Source: an uncultured Alphaproteobacteria bacterium (GTDB taxonomy: Bacteria > Pseudomonadota > Alphaproteobacteria > HIMB59 > GCA-002718135). From it: a stretch of 64,000 nucleotides of DNA. The notes below the pieces were generated by a model. The model saw only the letters and a program-made list of their open reading frames with translations, searched no databases and was not told where the DNA came from. Location: positions 47,177 to 111,176 of the forward strand of contig CACNHX010000004.1 of the NCBI GenBank assembly GCA_902620425.1, given 5' to 3'. Each line of letters starts with the position of its first letter. Within the stretch, counting starts at the first letter, position 1. Positions 47,650 through 56,463 of this stretch are shown here, in pieces. A program made the position numbers and the translations under genes.

Positions 47650-47725
47650 TAGATTATGTGGCACTAATCTACCAATATATATTTAGTGAGTAAATGTATT
47701 CTATCCATAAAGAATTAGTGTCACA
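47650..47725 (+). promoter_or_regulatory. Structured leader with two mutually exclusive inverted repeats
   Basis: The 232-base gap between the HDAC-family and PhyH-like genes contains two nested hairpins. TAGATTA (47650-47656) and TAATCTA (47665-47671) are perfect arms around an 8-base loop. TGTGGCACTAAT (47657-47668) can instead pair over 12 bases (one G-U) with ATTAGTGTCACA (47714-47725). Both structures use 47665-47668, so they exclude each other. This could be an operator or an RNA switch. Inference only. Confidence 0.4.
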
Positions 47726-47834
47726 ACCAATATGGAATTTGTTTTAATATTTGATTTATTAATTATTTGTTTAATTGGTTTTTTTATTGTCAATTTTTAT
47801 TGAATTAATAATCAATTTAAATAATATTTTAAGA

Positions 47835-48614
47835 ATGAAAGATTTTTATGATCTAAATGGCTATTTTTCACCATTAAAAATTTATAATGCAAAAGAAGCA
47901 AATTTTTTTAGAAATAAATTAGAAGACTCAGAAAAAAAATTAGGTAAACTTCATTATATTGTGAAAACTTATACAATAATGAAATGGGTGTATGAAATAG
48001 CAACTAATAAAATATTGCTTGATTTTGTCGAAGAAATAATTGGTAAAAATATATTATTATATAATGCAACTTTTATAATAAAAGAATCAAACACTAAAAC
48101 ACACGTAAGTTGGCATCAAGATCTCACCTATTGGGGTTTTGATAATAATGAAAAACAAGTAAGTGCATGGTTAGCTTTATCCAAAGCTAATGATCAAAGT
48201 GGTTGTATGCAAATGATTCCAGGTTCCCATAAAAATGGATATTTTGAACATCATTCAACTGAAGATAAAAATAATGTTTTATCTAGAGGTCAAACTGTAA
48301 AAGATATTGATATAAATAAAGCAGTATCATGTCCGTTAGAACCCGGCGAAGTTTCTTTTCATCATGGTCTAACATTACACGCATCTCAACCTAATTTTAG
48401 TAATGACAGAAGAATAGGATTAAATTTTCAATTTATTTCTACTGATATGAAACAACTAAAAAGCAATAATGATAGTGCTATTTGTGTAAGAGGAGAAGAT
48501 AAGTATAAAAATTTTAAGACAGATCAAGTAGCTAAAGATGACTTTGATCATGAGGCTTATCAACATCTTTTAGTATTAAATAATCATTATAATCAAACAA
48601 TAAGAAAAAATTAA
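47835..48614 (+). CDS. Phytanoyl-CoA dioxygenase (PhyH)-family oxygenase
   Basis: 259 residues from the ATG at 47835. An earlier in-frame start at 47775 adds a hydrophobic stretch not typical of the family. The iron triad is visible in VSWHQDLTYWGF (His94, Asp96) and LHASQPNFSNDRRIGL (His182), with Arg193 positioned for 2-oxoglutarate. MQMIPGSHKNG and LEPGEVSFHHG are standard PhyH motifs. It hydroxylates an unknown small substrate. An unusually long leader precedes it. Confidence 0.88.
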   Translation: MKDFYDLNGYFSPLKIYNAKEANFFRNKLEDSEKKLGKLHYIVKTYTIMKWVYEIATNKILLDFVEEIIGKNILLYNATFIIKESNTKTHVSWHQDLTYWGFDNNEKQVSAWLALSKANDQSGCMQMIPGSHKNGYFEHHSTEDKNNVLSRGQTVKDIDINKAVSCPLEPGEVSFHHGLTLHASQPNFSNDRRIGLNFQFISTDMKQLKSNNDSAICVRGEDKYKNFKTDQVAKDDFDHEAYQHLLVLNNHYNQTIRKN

Positions 48615-48676
48615 TATTTATTTATTAGAATCTGAAATAAGAGATCTAAAAATTAAGTTCTATTTAATCAAATCAT

Positions 48677-49588
48677 ATGAATGTTTTATCTGGAATTAGT
48701 ATCGGATTTATTGGTTACACGATATTTGTCATTTTAGATACAATAATTAAAAAATACCTAGTTAATGAATATTCTGTTTTTCAAATAAATTTTTATATTT
48801 GTTTTTTTAGTTTTATACCAACATTATTAACTCTTTATTTTTTAAACAAATGGAGCTCACTAAAAAATGATATTATTCATATACAGCTTCTTAGAGGATT
48901 ATTTGGATTAATTTCAGGGGCTTTAGTAGTTTATTCATTTAGAGAACATGCATTTAGTGAAATTTACCCAATATTATTTAGTGCTCCATTAATGATAACA
49001 ATGTTATCCCATTTTTTCTTAGATGAAAAAGTTGGTATTAGAAGATGGTCAGCTGTAACAGTTGGATTTATTGGCGTATTAATAGTCAGTAGACCTGGCA
49101 CTATTCATTTTTCATTAAGTCTATTTGGTTTATTTTTTTCCGCATTACTAATGGCTATAAATATTACTTTAGTAAGAAAGTATTCAAATAATCAATCATC
49201 AATAGCATTTACCTTTTATGCTTTTTTATCTGCAACTATTTTAAATGGATTACTTAGTTTTAATAGCCACATCGCATTATCTTTTAATGATTTAATGATA
49301 CTTGTTTTTTGTGGTATTATTTGTGGAATAGGGGGTAATTGTTTAACAATCGCCTCAAAATTTTTAGAGTCTAGTGTTTTTGCCCCTATTCAATATACAC
49401 AATTAATTTCTGGAGCAATTTTAGGTTATTTATTTTTTGCCGATATTCCAGATATTTATGAAATTATAGGATCATTAATTATTGTTGGAAGTGGAATTTA
49501 TATAATAATTAGAGAAACAAAAATAGGTGTTAGACCATATATTAAAGAAGATTCAAGATTTCGTGACCAATTTAATAGAGGGCATTAA
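48677..49588 (+). CDS. EamA/DMT-superfamily permease
   Basis: A 303-residue permease with about ten helices. LDEKVGIRRWSAVTVGFIGV and VSRPG end repeat 1. The C-terminal extension GVRPYIKEDSRFRDQFNRGH is polar and cytoplasmic. It falls in the same VGIRRW subgroup as two other permeases here. It lies between the PhyH-like oxygenase and an MFS transporter, suggesting linked uptake and oxidation of a solute. Confidence 0.88.
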   Translation: MNVLSGISIGFIGYTIFVILDTIIKKYLVNEYSVFQINFYICFFSFIPTLLTLYFLNKWSSLKNDIIHIQLLRGLFGLISGALVVYSFREHAFSEIYPILFSAPLMITMLSHFFLDEKVGIRRWSAVTVGFIGVLIVSRPGTIHFSLSLFGLFFSALLMAINITLVRKYSNNQSSIAFTFYAFLSATILNGLLSFNSHIALSFNDLMILVFCGIICGIGGNCLTIASKFLESSVFAPIQYTQLISGAILGYLFFADIPDIYEIIGSLIIVGSGIYIIIRETKIGVRPYIKEDSRFRDQFNRGH

Positions 49589-49643
49589 ATTAATAATTAT
49601 AAATCAAAACTTTATGATAATATTTTAATTGCATAAAATTATT

Positions 49644-50831
49644 ATGAAAAATTTATTAAATAATAAAAATCCAATAACTTTACTAATTCTATCATCAATA
49701 GCCATGCCTATCGCTTTTAGTACTTGGATGGTTTTATTAAATAATTTCTCAGTTGAAAGAGCAAGTTTTACTGGAGTTGAAATTGGAATACTTCAAAGTA
49801 TCAGAGAGATACCTGGCTTCCTAGCATTTACTATTATTTTTTTATTGTTCTATTTTAAAGAACAATATTTTGCTATTTTTTCTTTAGCCTTAACTGGTTT
49901 TGGTGTTGCAATTACAGGTTTCTTACCAACCGTTTACGGATTGTATTTTACAACAATTATTATGAGTACTGGCTTTCATTATTGTGAAACAGCCAAAAAT
50001 TCTTTGAGTTTACAATGGCTTTCAAAAGAAGAAGCTCCACCAGTTCTAGGAAAATTAATAGCTATTAGCTCAATTACGTCTTTATTTTTGTATTGTATTA
50101 TTTGGAGTTTATTAGAAATCTTTAATTTAGATTATAAGTTTATATTTTTAATTGCAGGATTAATTTGTATTCTTATTTCTATACACCTTTTTATATCCTT
50201 TCCTTTTTTTGAAATCAAAAATAAACAACATAAAAAAATAATTCTAAAAAAAGAATATTCTCTTTACTATATCTTAATTTTTTTATCAGGTGCTAGAAGA
50301 CAAATTTTTGTAGTTTTTGCAGCTTTTTTAATGGTAGAAAAATTTGGATATTCAGCATCGCAAGTTACTTTACTATTTTTGGTTAATTATATTTTTAATT
50401 GGTTTTTTGCAGAACGTATTGGAAAGTTAATAAATATATTTGGTGAGAAAAAATGTCTTATATTTGAATATATTGGACTCGTTATAGTTTTTACATCTTA
50501 TGCATTCGTGACTAATGCTTATGTTGCAGCAGGTTTATATATTATCGATCATATGTTTTTTGCATTAGCTATTGCAATTAATACATATTTTCAAAAAATT
50601 GCTGATCCAAAAGATATTGCAAGCACTGCAGGTGTTTCATTTACTATCAATCATATAGCTGCAGTATTTATCCCAGTACTTTTAGGATTTGTTTGGATTA
50701 ATTCTCATTCAATAGTTTTTTTAATTGGATCTTTGTTTGCTCTACTATCTTTAATCGCTTCATTTTTTTTACCTAATAATTTATCAAAGATTATTTTAGA
50801 TGAAAATAATTTAAAAAAAATAAGAGTATAA
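49644..50831 (+). CDS. MFS transporter
   Basis: About 395 residues with twelve hydrophobic helices. I prefer the ATG at 49644 to a TTG 15 bases upstream; the difference is five residues. The first half contains IGILQSIREIPGFLAF and the second SGARRQIFVVFAAFLMVEKF. No strong substrate signature is visible. It is convergent with the YjbQ gene, one base apart. Confidence 0.85.
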   Translation: MKNLLNNKNPITLLILSSIAMPIAFSTWMVLLNNFSVERASFTGVEIGILQSIREIPGFLAFTIIFLLFYFKEQYFAIFSLALTGFGVAITGFLPTVYGLYFTTIIMSTGFHYCETAKNSLSLQWLSKEEAPPVLGKLIAISSITSLFLYCIIWSLLEIFNLDYKFIFLIAGLICILISIHLFISFPFFEIKNKQHKKIILKKEYSLYYILIFLSGARRQIFVVFAAFLMVEKFGYSASQVTLLFLVNYIFNWFFAERIGKLINIFGEKKCLIFEYIGLVIVFTSYAFVTNAYVAAGLYIIDHMFFALAIAINTYFQKIADPKDIASTAGVSFTINHIAAVFIPVLLGFVWINSHSIVFLIGSLFALLSLIASFFLPNNLSKIILDENNLKKIRV

Positions 50832-50832
50832 T

Positions 50833-51252
50833 TTACTCACCTATATAACTAAGAATTATTTTTCTTTTATATTTACTGTACCTGTGTTCAATTAGATATA
50901 TTCCCTGCCACATCCCTAATTTCATTTCTTTATTATTTATAGGAATTGTTAATGAGGTTTGAGTAATCATAGATTTTATGTGAGCAGGCATATCATCATC
51001 TCCTTCATAACCGTGTTTATATAATGAAGCATCTTCAGGAACTATTCTTTGAAAAAAAGAATTAATATCATCTAATACATCAGGGCTAGCATTTTCCATT
51101 ATTGTTAATGAAGCAGAAGTGTGTTGTATAAATAAATTTAGCTGACCTTTAATTATATTATTTTTTACAATCCAATCATGAACATTATTTGTAATTTCAT
51201 ACATTCCCTGTCCATTATTAGAAATTATCAATTCATCTTGCAGATTTAACAT
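50833..51252 (-). CDS. YjbQ-family protein (UPF0047)
   Basis: A 139-residue protein with the family motifs FIQHTSASLTIMENASPDV, GDDDMPAHIKSM and LGMWQGIYLIEHR. The His residues in QHTSAS, DMPAHIK and IEHR form the conserved putative active site. The family has weak thiamine-phosphate synthase activity in some members; its true role is not settled. Cytoplasmic. Confidence 0.92.
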   Translation of the reverse strand: MLNLQDELIISNNGQGMYEITNNVHDWIVKNNIIKGQLNLFIQHTSASLTIMENASPDVLDDINSFFQRIVPEDASLYKHGYEGDDDMPAHIKSMITQTSLTIPINNKEMKLGMWQGIYLIEHRYSKYKRKIILSYIGE

Positions 51253-51274
51253 TTTCTAATCTTAAAATGAAGTC

Positions 51275-51348
51275 GTGGCACCTACAAGGAGAATTATAAT
51301 GAAAATTAATGTTATGAAAAAAAGAACTATTCTTTTGATAAGTGCCAC
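51275..51348 (+). promoter_or_regulatory. Inverted arms flanking a strong ribosome-binding site and mini-ORF
   Basis: GTGGCAC at 51275-51281 can pair with GTGCCAC at 51342-51348. Between them lie a strong Shine-Dalgarno AAGGAG (51286-51291) and, seven bases further, an ATG. The same GTGGCAC arm with a GTGTCAC partner occurs in the leader near 47.66 kb. This suggests a shared regulatory element upstream of a transporter gene and an oxygenase gene. Weak evidence because seven-base arms can be chance. Confidence 0.3.
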
Positions 51349-51364
51349 AATTTTTAAAATATAA
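51299..51364 (+). CDS. Possible 21-residue leader peptide
   Basis: ATG 51299 to TAA 51362-51364 encodes MKINVMKKRTILLISATIFK plus one Ile. It is preceded by AAGGAG at an ideal distance, much stronger than the start sites of most genes here. The sequence looks like the start of a signal peptide or a small membrane peptide. It ends 81 bases before the DMT permease start. It might be a regulatory leader, the remnant of a lost exported protein, or chance. Confidence 0.3.
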   Translation: MKINVMKKRTILLISATIFKI

Positions 51365-51445
51365 TCAAATTTTGTTTTAATAGAGATATAAATAAGGAAA
51401 AATTGTGTTATGATTATCCTAATTCTTTTTAGCTAGGTATATTAT

Positions 51446-52336
51446 TTGTTAAACAATAATCAATTTGCAATTTTTTTAATTATTATATCAATTATTTTTG
51501 GTACTCTTATGGGTACATTCATAAAATTAGCTCAAGAAGAATTAAATGTATTTACAACTGGTTTTTTACGTTTTTTCTTTGGATTTTTAATCATCACCCC
51601 TTACATTCTAAAAACAAAATTTGAAGTATTTAGTACAAAAAATTTAAAAATTCATATTTTACGGTCAGCACTAAACTTACCTGCAATGCTACTTGGTTTT
51701 GCAGCTTTAGCTATGCTTCCATTAGAGAAAATGACAGCCATTCATTTTATAGTTCCTATCATTGTTACAATCTTAGCTGTGATATTTTTAAAAGAAAAAA
51801 TCTATTTATATAGGTCAATTGCATTAGTGATGGGTTTTCTAGGAATGTTAATAATATTGCGACCCGGTATTATAGATATTTCTATTGGAATATATATGGC
51901 GCTTACTTCATCGCTAATTTGGTCAGTAGTTATAATTTTAACTAAAAAAGTATCTAAGGATGATAGTGCTATAACAATATTATCACACCAGTATGTTTAT
52001 ATGAGTCTTTTTTCATTTCCATTAGTTATATATTTTTGGGATCAGCCAAGCTTAAAAACAATTATTTTTATATTATGTGCTGCAATGTCAGGAACTATAT
52101 TACATATTGCATTAAATCATGCATATAAATTAGTTGATGTAACTATGACTCAACCTTATTCATTTTTAGGCTTAGTAGTTTCATCAATAATTGGATATTT
52201 TGTCTTTAGTGATAAACCTGATTTTTATACCTGGTTAGGCGCCTCTGTAATTTTTTGTGGTGTGCTTCTAATTTCTTACAGAGAACTTCAATTAAATAAA
52301 GAAATTACAAGAAAGAGATTAAATATTAATTCATAA
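51446..52336 (+). CDS. EamA/DMT-superfamily permease
   Basis: A 296-residue permease with about ten helices, starting at TTG. The next Met in frame would remove part of the first helix. GFAALAMLPLEKMTAIHFI and LKEKIYLYRSIALVMGFLGM mark repeat 1, and repeat 2 ends LGASVIFCGVLLISYREL. The YREL-type C-terminus is seen in S-adenosylmethionine/RhaT-like permeases. It follows the mini-ORF leader region. Confidence 0.87.
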   Translation: MLNNNQFAIFLIIISIIFGTLMGTFIKLAQEELNVFTTGFLRFFFGFLIITPYILKTKFEVFSTKNLKIHILRSALNLPAMLLGFAALAMLPLEKMTAIHFIVPIIVTILAVIFLKEKIYLYRSIALVMGFLGMLIILRPGIIDISIGIYMALTSSLIWSVVIILTKKVSKDDSAITILSHQYVYMSLFSFPLVIYFWDQPSLKTIIFILCAAMSGTILHIALNHAYKLVDVTMTQPYSFLGLVVSSIIGYFVFSDKPDFYTWLGASVIFCGVLLISYRELQLNKEITRKRLNINS

Positions 52337-52378
52337 TATTAATATTTAACATCGTTAGATTATGTGTATTATTAGTAA

Positions 52379-53626
52379 ATGCAAAATAATTATTTTTATA
52401 AATGGATAGATAGTAATAAAGATGATGAAATAAATAGTTTTAAAGAATGTATCGATTCATATATTTATTTTAAGAAAGATGCTTTTTATAAAACTAACAA
52501 ATTAATTAAAAAGAAACCAGAATTTAATGCCCCAAAATTATTAAAAATAGTTTTATTGCTTTTTTCCAGAGATGTACAAAAAATTTCATTAGCTAGAGAA
52601 ACATTAAAATCAATTTCCACTGATGAAGTAAATGATTATTTTCATAAATATTTAGAGATAGTAAATCTTTGGATTAAAAATGATTTAAAAAATTTATTAA
52701 ATAAATTGGAATTAATTATACAAGATAATCCCAAAGATATTTTTGCAATCAGATTATTTCATTTTAATAATATTTTCTTAGGTATTGATAATAAATTTTT
52801 AAATAAACATGAGGAAATACTAAGTAAGTGGTCTGAAAATGATCAGCATTATAATTTACTATTAGGGATGACTAGCTATGCTTTTGAAGAAAATAACATA
52901 ATTGATAAAGCTAAGCTTTTAGCCTTAAATTCACTAAAACAATCATCAAATGATTTGTGGAGTTGGCACGCCCTTTTGCATGTACACGATAATGAGAATA
53001 ACGACTCAATTAATAACAATGATAGTTTCAATAAAATTAATTGGTCAATTTATGGCCCAATAAAAAGACATATATGGTGGCACCAATCATTAATATTATT
53101 CTACAATCAAGAATATGAAAAAAGTTTAAAACTATTTGATAATTATTTCTCTTCTTCAGAAATTTTTTATTTAGATTTTTGTAATGCTTGTTCTTTTTTA
53201 TTAAGACTTCATTACAAAGGAGTGGATGTTAAAGAAAGAATGAATAAATTAAAAGATTATGCTGAATATTTTAAAAATCAACACATACTTCCATTCATTG
53301 ATTATCATCTTATTTTTTATTACCTATACTATAATGACCAAGATTATTTTCAGCAACTTGAAGAAAGAATGGAAGAAAAGTATTTAAAAAATTCTTTTAA
53401 AGAAAATTATATTAATTACTTAAAGCCAATCATTCACAGTATGAAAACAAATGAATTATTAAACGAAAATATAATTAGATCACAATTTAAATACCTTGGA
53501 GGTAGTTTTGCTCAACGAGAACTTATTTTTTTAAGTTTAATCCAAAATACAAAATATGAAAAAAATAAATCAAATTTAATATCAGAATATAATGATTATA
53601 AATCAGTATCAAAATTATATGTATAA
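52379..53626 (+). CDS. TTC38-like tetratricopeptide protein
   Basis: A 415-residue soluble helical protein. SWHALLHVHDNE (about 196-207) and RHIWWHQSLILFYNQEYEKS (about 230-249) match conserved positions of the tetratricopeptide-repeat-protein-38 family, which also occurs in bacteria without known function. Helical repeats cover most of the length. It overlaps the apionate-lactonase-like gene by eight bases, so it is likely to work in the same pathway. No signal peptide. Confidence 0.7.
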   Translation: MQNNYFYKWIDSNKDDEINSFKECIDSYIYFKKDAFYKTNKLIKKKPEFNAPKLLKIVLLLFSRDVQKISLARETLKSISTDEVNDYFHKYLEIVNLWIKNDLKNLLNKLELIIQDNPKDIFAIRLFHFNNIFLGIDNKFLNKHEEILSKWSENDQHYNLLLGMTSYAFEENNIIDKAKLLALNSLKQSSNDLWSWHALLHVHDNENNDSINNNDSFNKINWSIYGPIKRHIWWHQSLILFYNQEYEKSLKLFDNYFSSSEIFYLDFCNACSFLLRLHYKGVDVKERMNKLKDYAEYFKNQHILPFIDYHLIFYYLYYNDQDYFQQLEERMEEKYLKNSFKENYINYLKPIIHSMKTNELLNENIIRSQFKYLGGSFAQRELIFLSLIQNTKYEKNKSNLISEYNDYKSVSKLYV

Positions 53627-54065
53627 CTATAAATTGTTGGAAGAAAAATTTATAAAAAATTCAAATAATAATTTTACCTTATTAAAAGATAATCTTTTTT
53701 TTCGAAATATAACTTTTCAAAATTTTCAAATTTTAAAGATGATATCATTTTTGGTAAGAGACAAAAATTGGAATAACTATGATCCTAAAATTCTAAATTA
53801 TGAAGAGAACTTTGATACATCCTTAGAATATATATTCGATTTAGAATATGGTATTGATGAAATTCTTAAAACAAGAAATGTTATATTATTTTCTGAAAAT
53901 TCTATTACTCTATCCTCTGAAGGAGAATTTTTAACTGATTTTTGGACTAATAGAATAGGTTTTAATTTATTAATTCCATTACAAAATCATGTTGGTTCAA
54001 ACATAATTGTAACAAAAGAGACCGATTTAAAAAAAAAAAAAATTTCCAGAAAATATACAACCTGA
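53619..54065 (+). CDS. apnL: D-apionate lactonase-like protein, N-terminal fragment
   Basis: From the ATG at 53619 (eight-base overlap with the upstream gene) this frame runs to TGA 54063-54065. It contains FFRNITFQNFQILKMISFLV and RDKNWNNYDPK, resembling the N-terminus of the ApnL family. At the A14 tract (54029-54042) the reading frame leaves the family: the last residues KKKKISRKYTT are junk. Removing one A joins it to the next frame as DLKKKKFPENIQPDQPFF, which continues the family sequence. So this is half of one gene broken, or apparently broken, by a single-base frameshift. Confidence 0.7.
   Translation: MYNYKLLEEKFIKNSNNNFTLLKDNLFFRNITFQNFQILKMISFLVRDKNWNNYDPKILNYEENFDTSLEYIFDLEYGIDEILKTRNVILFSENSITLSSEGEFLTDFWTNRIGFNLLIPLQNHVGSNIIVTKETDLKKKKISRKYTT
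54029..54042. repeat. Homopolymer A14 tract at a frameshift
   Basis: Fourteen consecutive A within the lactonase gene. With A13 the two halves are in frame. Candidates are a sequencing or assembly length error, a real phase-variable mutation, or polymerase slippage that restores the full-length protein in part of the transcripts. Confidence 0.9.
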
Positions 54066-54114
54066 CCAACCATTTTTTAAATTTAAAAACCTTACTTATA
54101 CTTTAGACGATAGC

Positions 54115-55431
54115 TTGTTGGTTAATATTAAATTTGAGGGTATTTTATTTGAAATGGAGGATCAAAGAAACTGGGGTGACGCTTCTTATAAAATTTATAG
54201 TGGCTCTTTATTAGATCCTTTTCCATACTTAGAAAAAGAGGGGTCTAATTTCTCTCAAACTATTAAAATAGATGTAATAAATAAAAAACAAAGATCATTT
54301 CCATCTAAGAATATTGTAAAAATTGATCATACTACTTCTTATAAATTTCCTAAAATTGGTATAAAAATTGATTCTCTAATTATTCCTGATGATAATTTAA
54401 TAAATAACTTTGATTATTACTACTATCTTATTGATTTTACTAAAGATTTTACAAATGTAACTTCAAGATCTCAAAAGAAGATATTTCTTGTAGCTTTGGT
54501 TGATCATACCAATGATCCTGATGGTGAATTAACAAAAATTTATAATTTTATAATTGAAAATAAAGTTAATTTAGATAAAATTTTAATTTGTCCAAAAATA
54601 TATCTGAATAGTTTTCAACCAGCTGGTGTATGGCCTGAGGTTCCAGAATTAAATGAATACTATAAAATTGCGAAAAAAAAATTTTCTAATAGCCAAATTG
54701 TTTCTGGAATGGTCACTAATTTTACAGAATTAAATAGAAAGAGGCCAAGAATATTTTATGATTTGGTTAGTTTTTCCTTCACTCCAATTGTTCATGATTC
54801 TAGTGATTTTGGTGTGTTAAATACACCTGAAACTATACCTTATATCCTAAAAACTTTAAAAAATTTTTCTAATAGTTCAGATGTTCATATTGGTCCAATT
54901 TCTATCGGTATGCATTTTAATCCGTATGGCGAAAGTCTTGTAAATAATAAAAAGAAAATAAGATTAGAAATGGCTGATAGCGATCCAAGACATGATCAAT
55001 TATTTTCACTAACTTGGACATTAGCTGTTTTTATTCAATCAATAAATAAAGAGTCAAAATTTTTTACTTTTAATTCTATTTATGGACATCACGGAATATT
55101 AAATAAAGATAATACCAAAAGACCATTGTATCATTTAAATAATTTTCTTATTTCATTATCAAATTCAGAAATTTTTAAATTTAATCCAATTAATGAAGTA
55201 TATGGATTAAAAATTTTATTAAATGACAAAAAATATTATTTATTTGTAAATTCTTCAAAACAAAAAAAGGAAATTAATACTCCTGAATTAAATATTAGTT
55301 ATCAAAATAAGCTTAATTTAAAAAATTATAGCGATATTTTTAAGAATGGTTTTTCTTTTTTTAACTTTAAAAATGATACAAATCCATATACGTTTGAGCC
55401 CCTAGAAATCAAATTTATAGAACATAAATGA
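54115..55431 (+). CDS. apnL: D-apionate lactonase-like protein, C-terminal fragment
   Basis: The open frame actually extends upstream to the A14 tract (FPENIQPDQPFFKFKNL from 54043); the TTG at 54115 is only the first start-like codon. GILFEMEDQRNWGDASYKIY is highly characteristic of the D-apionate lactonase (ApnL) family, from memory. Later blocks are SFSFTPIVHDSSD, IGPISIGMHFNPYG and DPRHDQLFSLTWTLA. With the N-terminal fragment the intact protein would be about 600 residues. The final four bases overlap the Gfo/Idh/MocA gene (ATGA). Confidence 0.75.
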   Translation: MLVNIKFEGILFEMEDQRNWGDASYKIYSGSLLDPFPYLEKEGSNFSQTIKIDVINKKQRSFPSKNIVKIDHTTSYKFPKIGIKIDSLIIPDDNLINNFDYYYYLIDFTKDFTNVTSRSQKKIFLVALVDHTNDPDGELTKIYNFIIENKVNLDKILICPKIYLNSFQPAGVWPEVPELNEYYKIAKKKFSNSQIVSGMVTNFTELNRKRPRIFYDLVSFSFTPIVHDSSDFGVLNTPETIPYILKTLKNFSNSSDVHIGPISIGMHFNPYGESLVNNKKKIRLEMADSDPRHDQLFSLTWTLAVFIQSINKESKFFTFNSIYGHHGILNKDNTKRPLYHLNNFLISLSNSEIFKFNPINEVYGLKILLNDKKYYLFVNSSKQKKEINTPELNISYQNKLNLKNYSDIFKNGFSFFNFKNDTNPYTFEPLEIKFIEHK

Positions 55432-56450
55432 AAAAATTAAAAGGAGCATTAATCGGTTGCGGTTTCTTTGCTGCAAATCATATTTTAGCTTGGAAAGAAT
55501 TAAAAAATATTGAAATAATATGTGTTTGCGATTTAGATATTAAAAAAGCTAATAAATTTAAATCTAAATTTAAAATTTTACATTCTTATTCATCCATAGA
55601 GTTAATGTTAAAAAAACATAAAATAGATTTTGTTGATGTTGTAACAACAATGGAGACACACTTAAATATTGGTAAAATTTTATCTAAGTATAAAATTCCA
55701 ACTTCTATACAAAAGCCATTTGCTGAAAATTTATCAAATGCTAAAAAAATTGTTTCTTTATATAAAAAAAATAAAACACCACTTATGGTCCATGAGAATT
55801 TTAGATGGCAAAGTCCTCTAATCAAATTAAAAGAAATTATAAATAAAGAGGATTTAACTAAACCACATTATGCCAAGATATCTTTTAGACATGCAAATCC
55901 TGTTGGATATACCAATCAAACATATTTATACGATTTAAAAGAGTATTTAACCTTAGATGTAGGAATCCATTTATTTGATTTAAGCAGATTTTTAATGGGA
56001 GAAGCAAAAAGTATTTATACAGTAAATCAAAATACAAATAATAAATTTAAAGGTGAAACAGATTTTATATCACTAATAAGAAATAAAAATAAAAGTATTA
56101 CTATTGTTGATGCGTCTATTTCTTCAATAAAAAAACCAGATAGATTTGCTCAAACACTAGTTAATATAGAATTCTCTAATGGATCAATTGATTTGGACTA
56201 TAATTATAAAATTACTCTTCACAAAAAAAGTAAGAAGAAGATTTATGATGGAAAACCAAAGAAATATAAATGGATTTCAAAGCCTTGGGATCAAATTCAA
56301 GAAAGTGTAATCAATACGCACAAACATTTCATTGATTCACTAATAAATAATATTGAACATGACACCAGTGGTGAAGATAACATAAAGAGTTTATCATTAG
56401 TTTTCAATTCATATAAATCTGATAAACTAAGAAAAGAAATTAAAATTTAA
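55428..56450 (+). CDS. Gfo/Idh/MocA-family sugar dehydrogenase (candidate D-apiose dehydrogenase)
   Basis: A 340-residue oxidoreductase. The NAD(P) motif is ALIGCGFFAANHILAW (about 7-22), the catalytic QKPFAE has Lys96 in the place of the EKP lysine, and TLDVGIHLFDLSRFLMGE carries the conserved Asp and His. The family includes the D-apiose dehydrogenase ApsD, whose lactone product is the ApnL substrate. The adjacent ApnL-like gene makes that the leading guess, but specificity cannot be read from the sequence. Confidence 0.85.
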   Translation: MKKLKGALIGCGFFAANHILAWKELKNIEIICVCDLDIKKANKFKSKFKILHSYSSIELMLKKHKIDFVDVVTTMETHLNIGKILSKYKIPTSIQKPFAENLSNAKKIVSLYKKNKTPLMVHENFRWQSPLIKLKEIINKEDLTKPHYAKISFRHANPVGYTNQTYLYDLKEYLTLDVGIHLFDLSRFLMGEAKSIYTVNQNTNNKFKGETDFISLIRNKNKSITIVDASISSIKKPDRFAQTLVNIEFSNGSIDLDYNYKITLHKKSKKKIYDGKPKKYKWISKPWDQIQESVINTHKHFIDSLINNIEHDTSGEDNIKSLSLVFNSYKSDKLRKEIKI

Positions 56451-56463
56451 TTTTTATTTAAGT

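Noticed and set aside
47603..47834. Possible extra small gene in the longest gap
   Set aside because: No frame with good coding character or ribosome-binding site; the in-frame extension from 47775 is hydrophobic and not part of the PhyH family.
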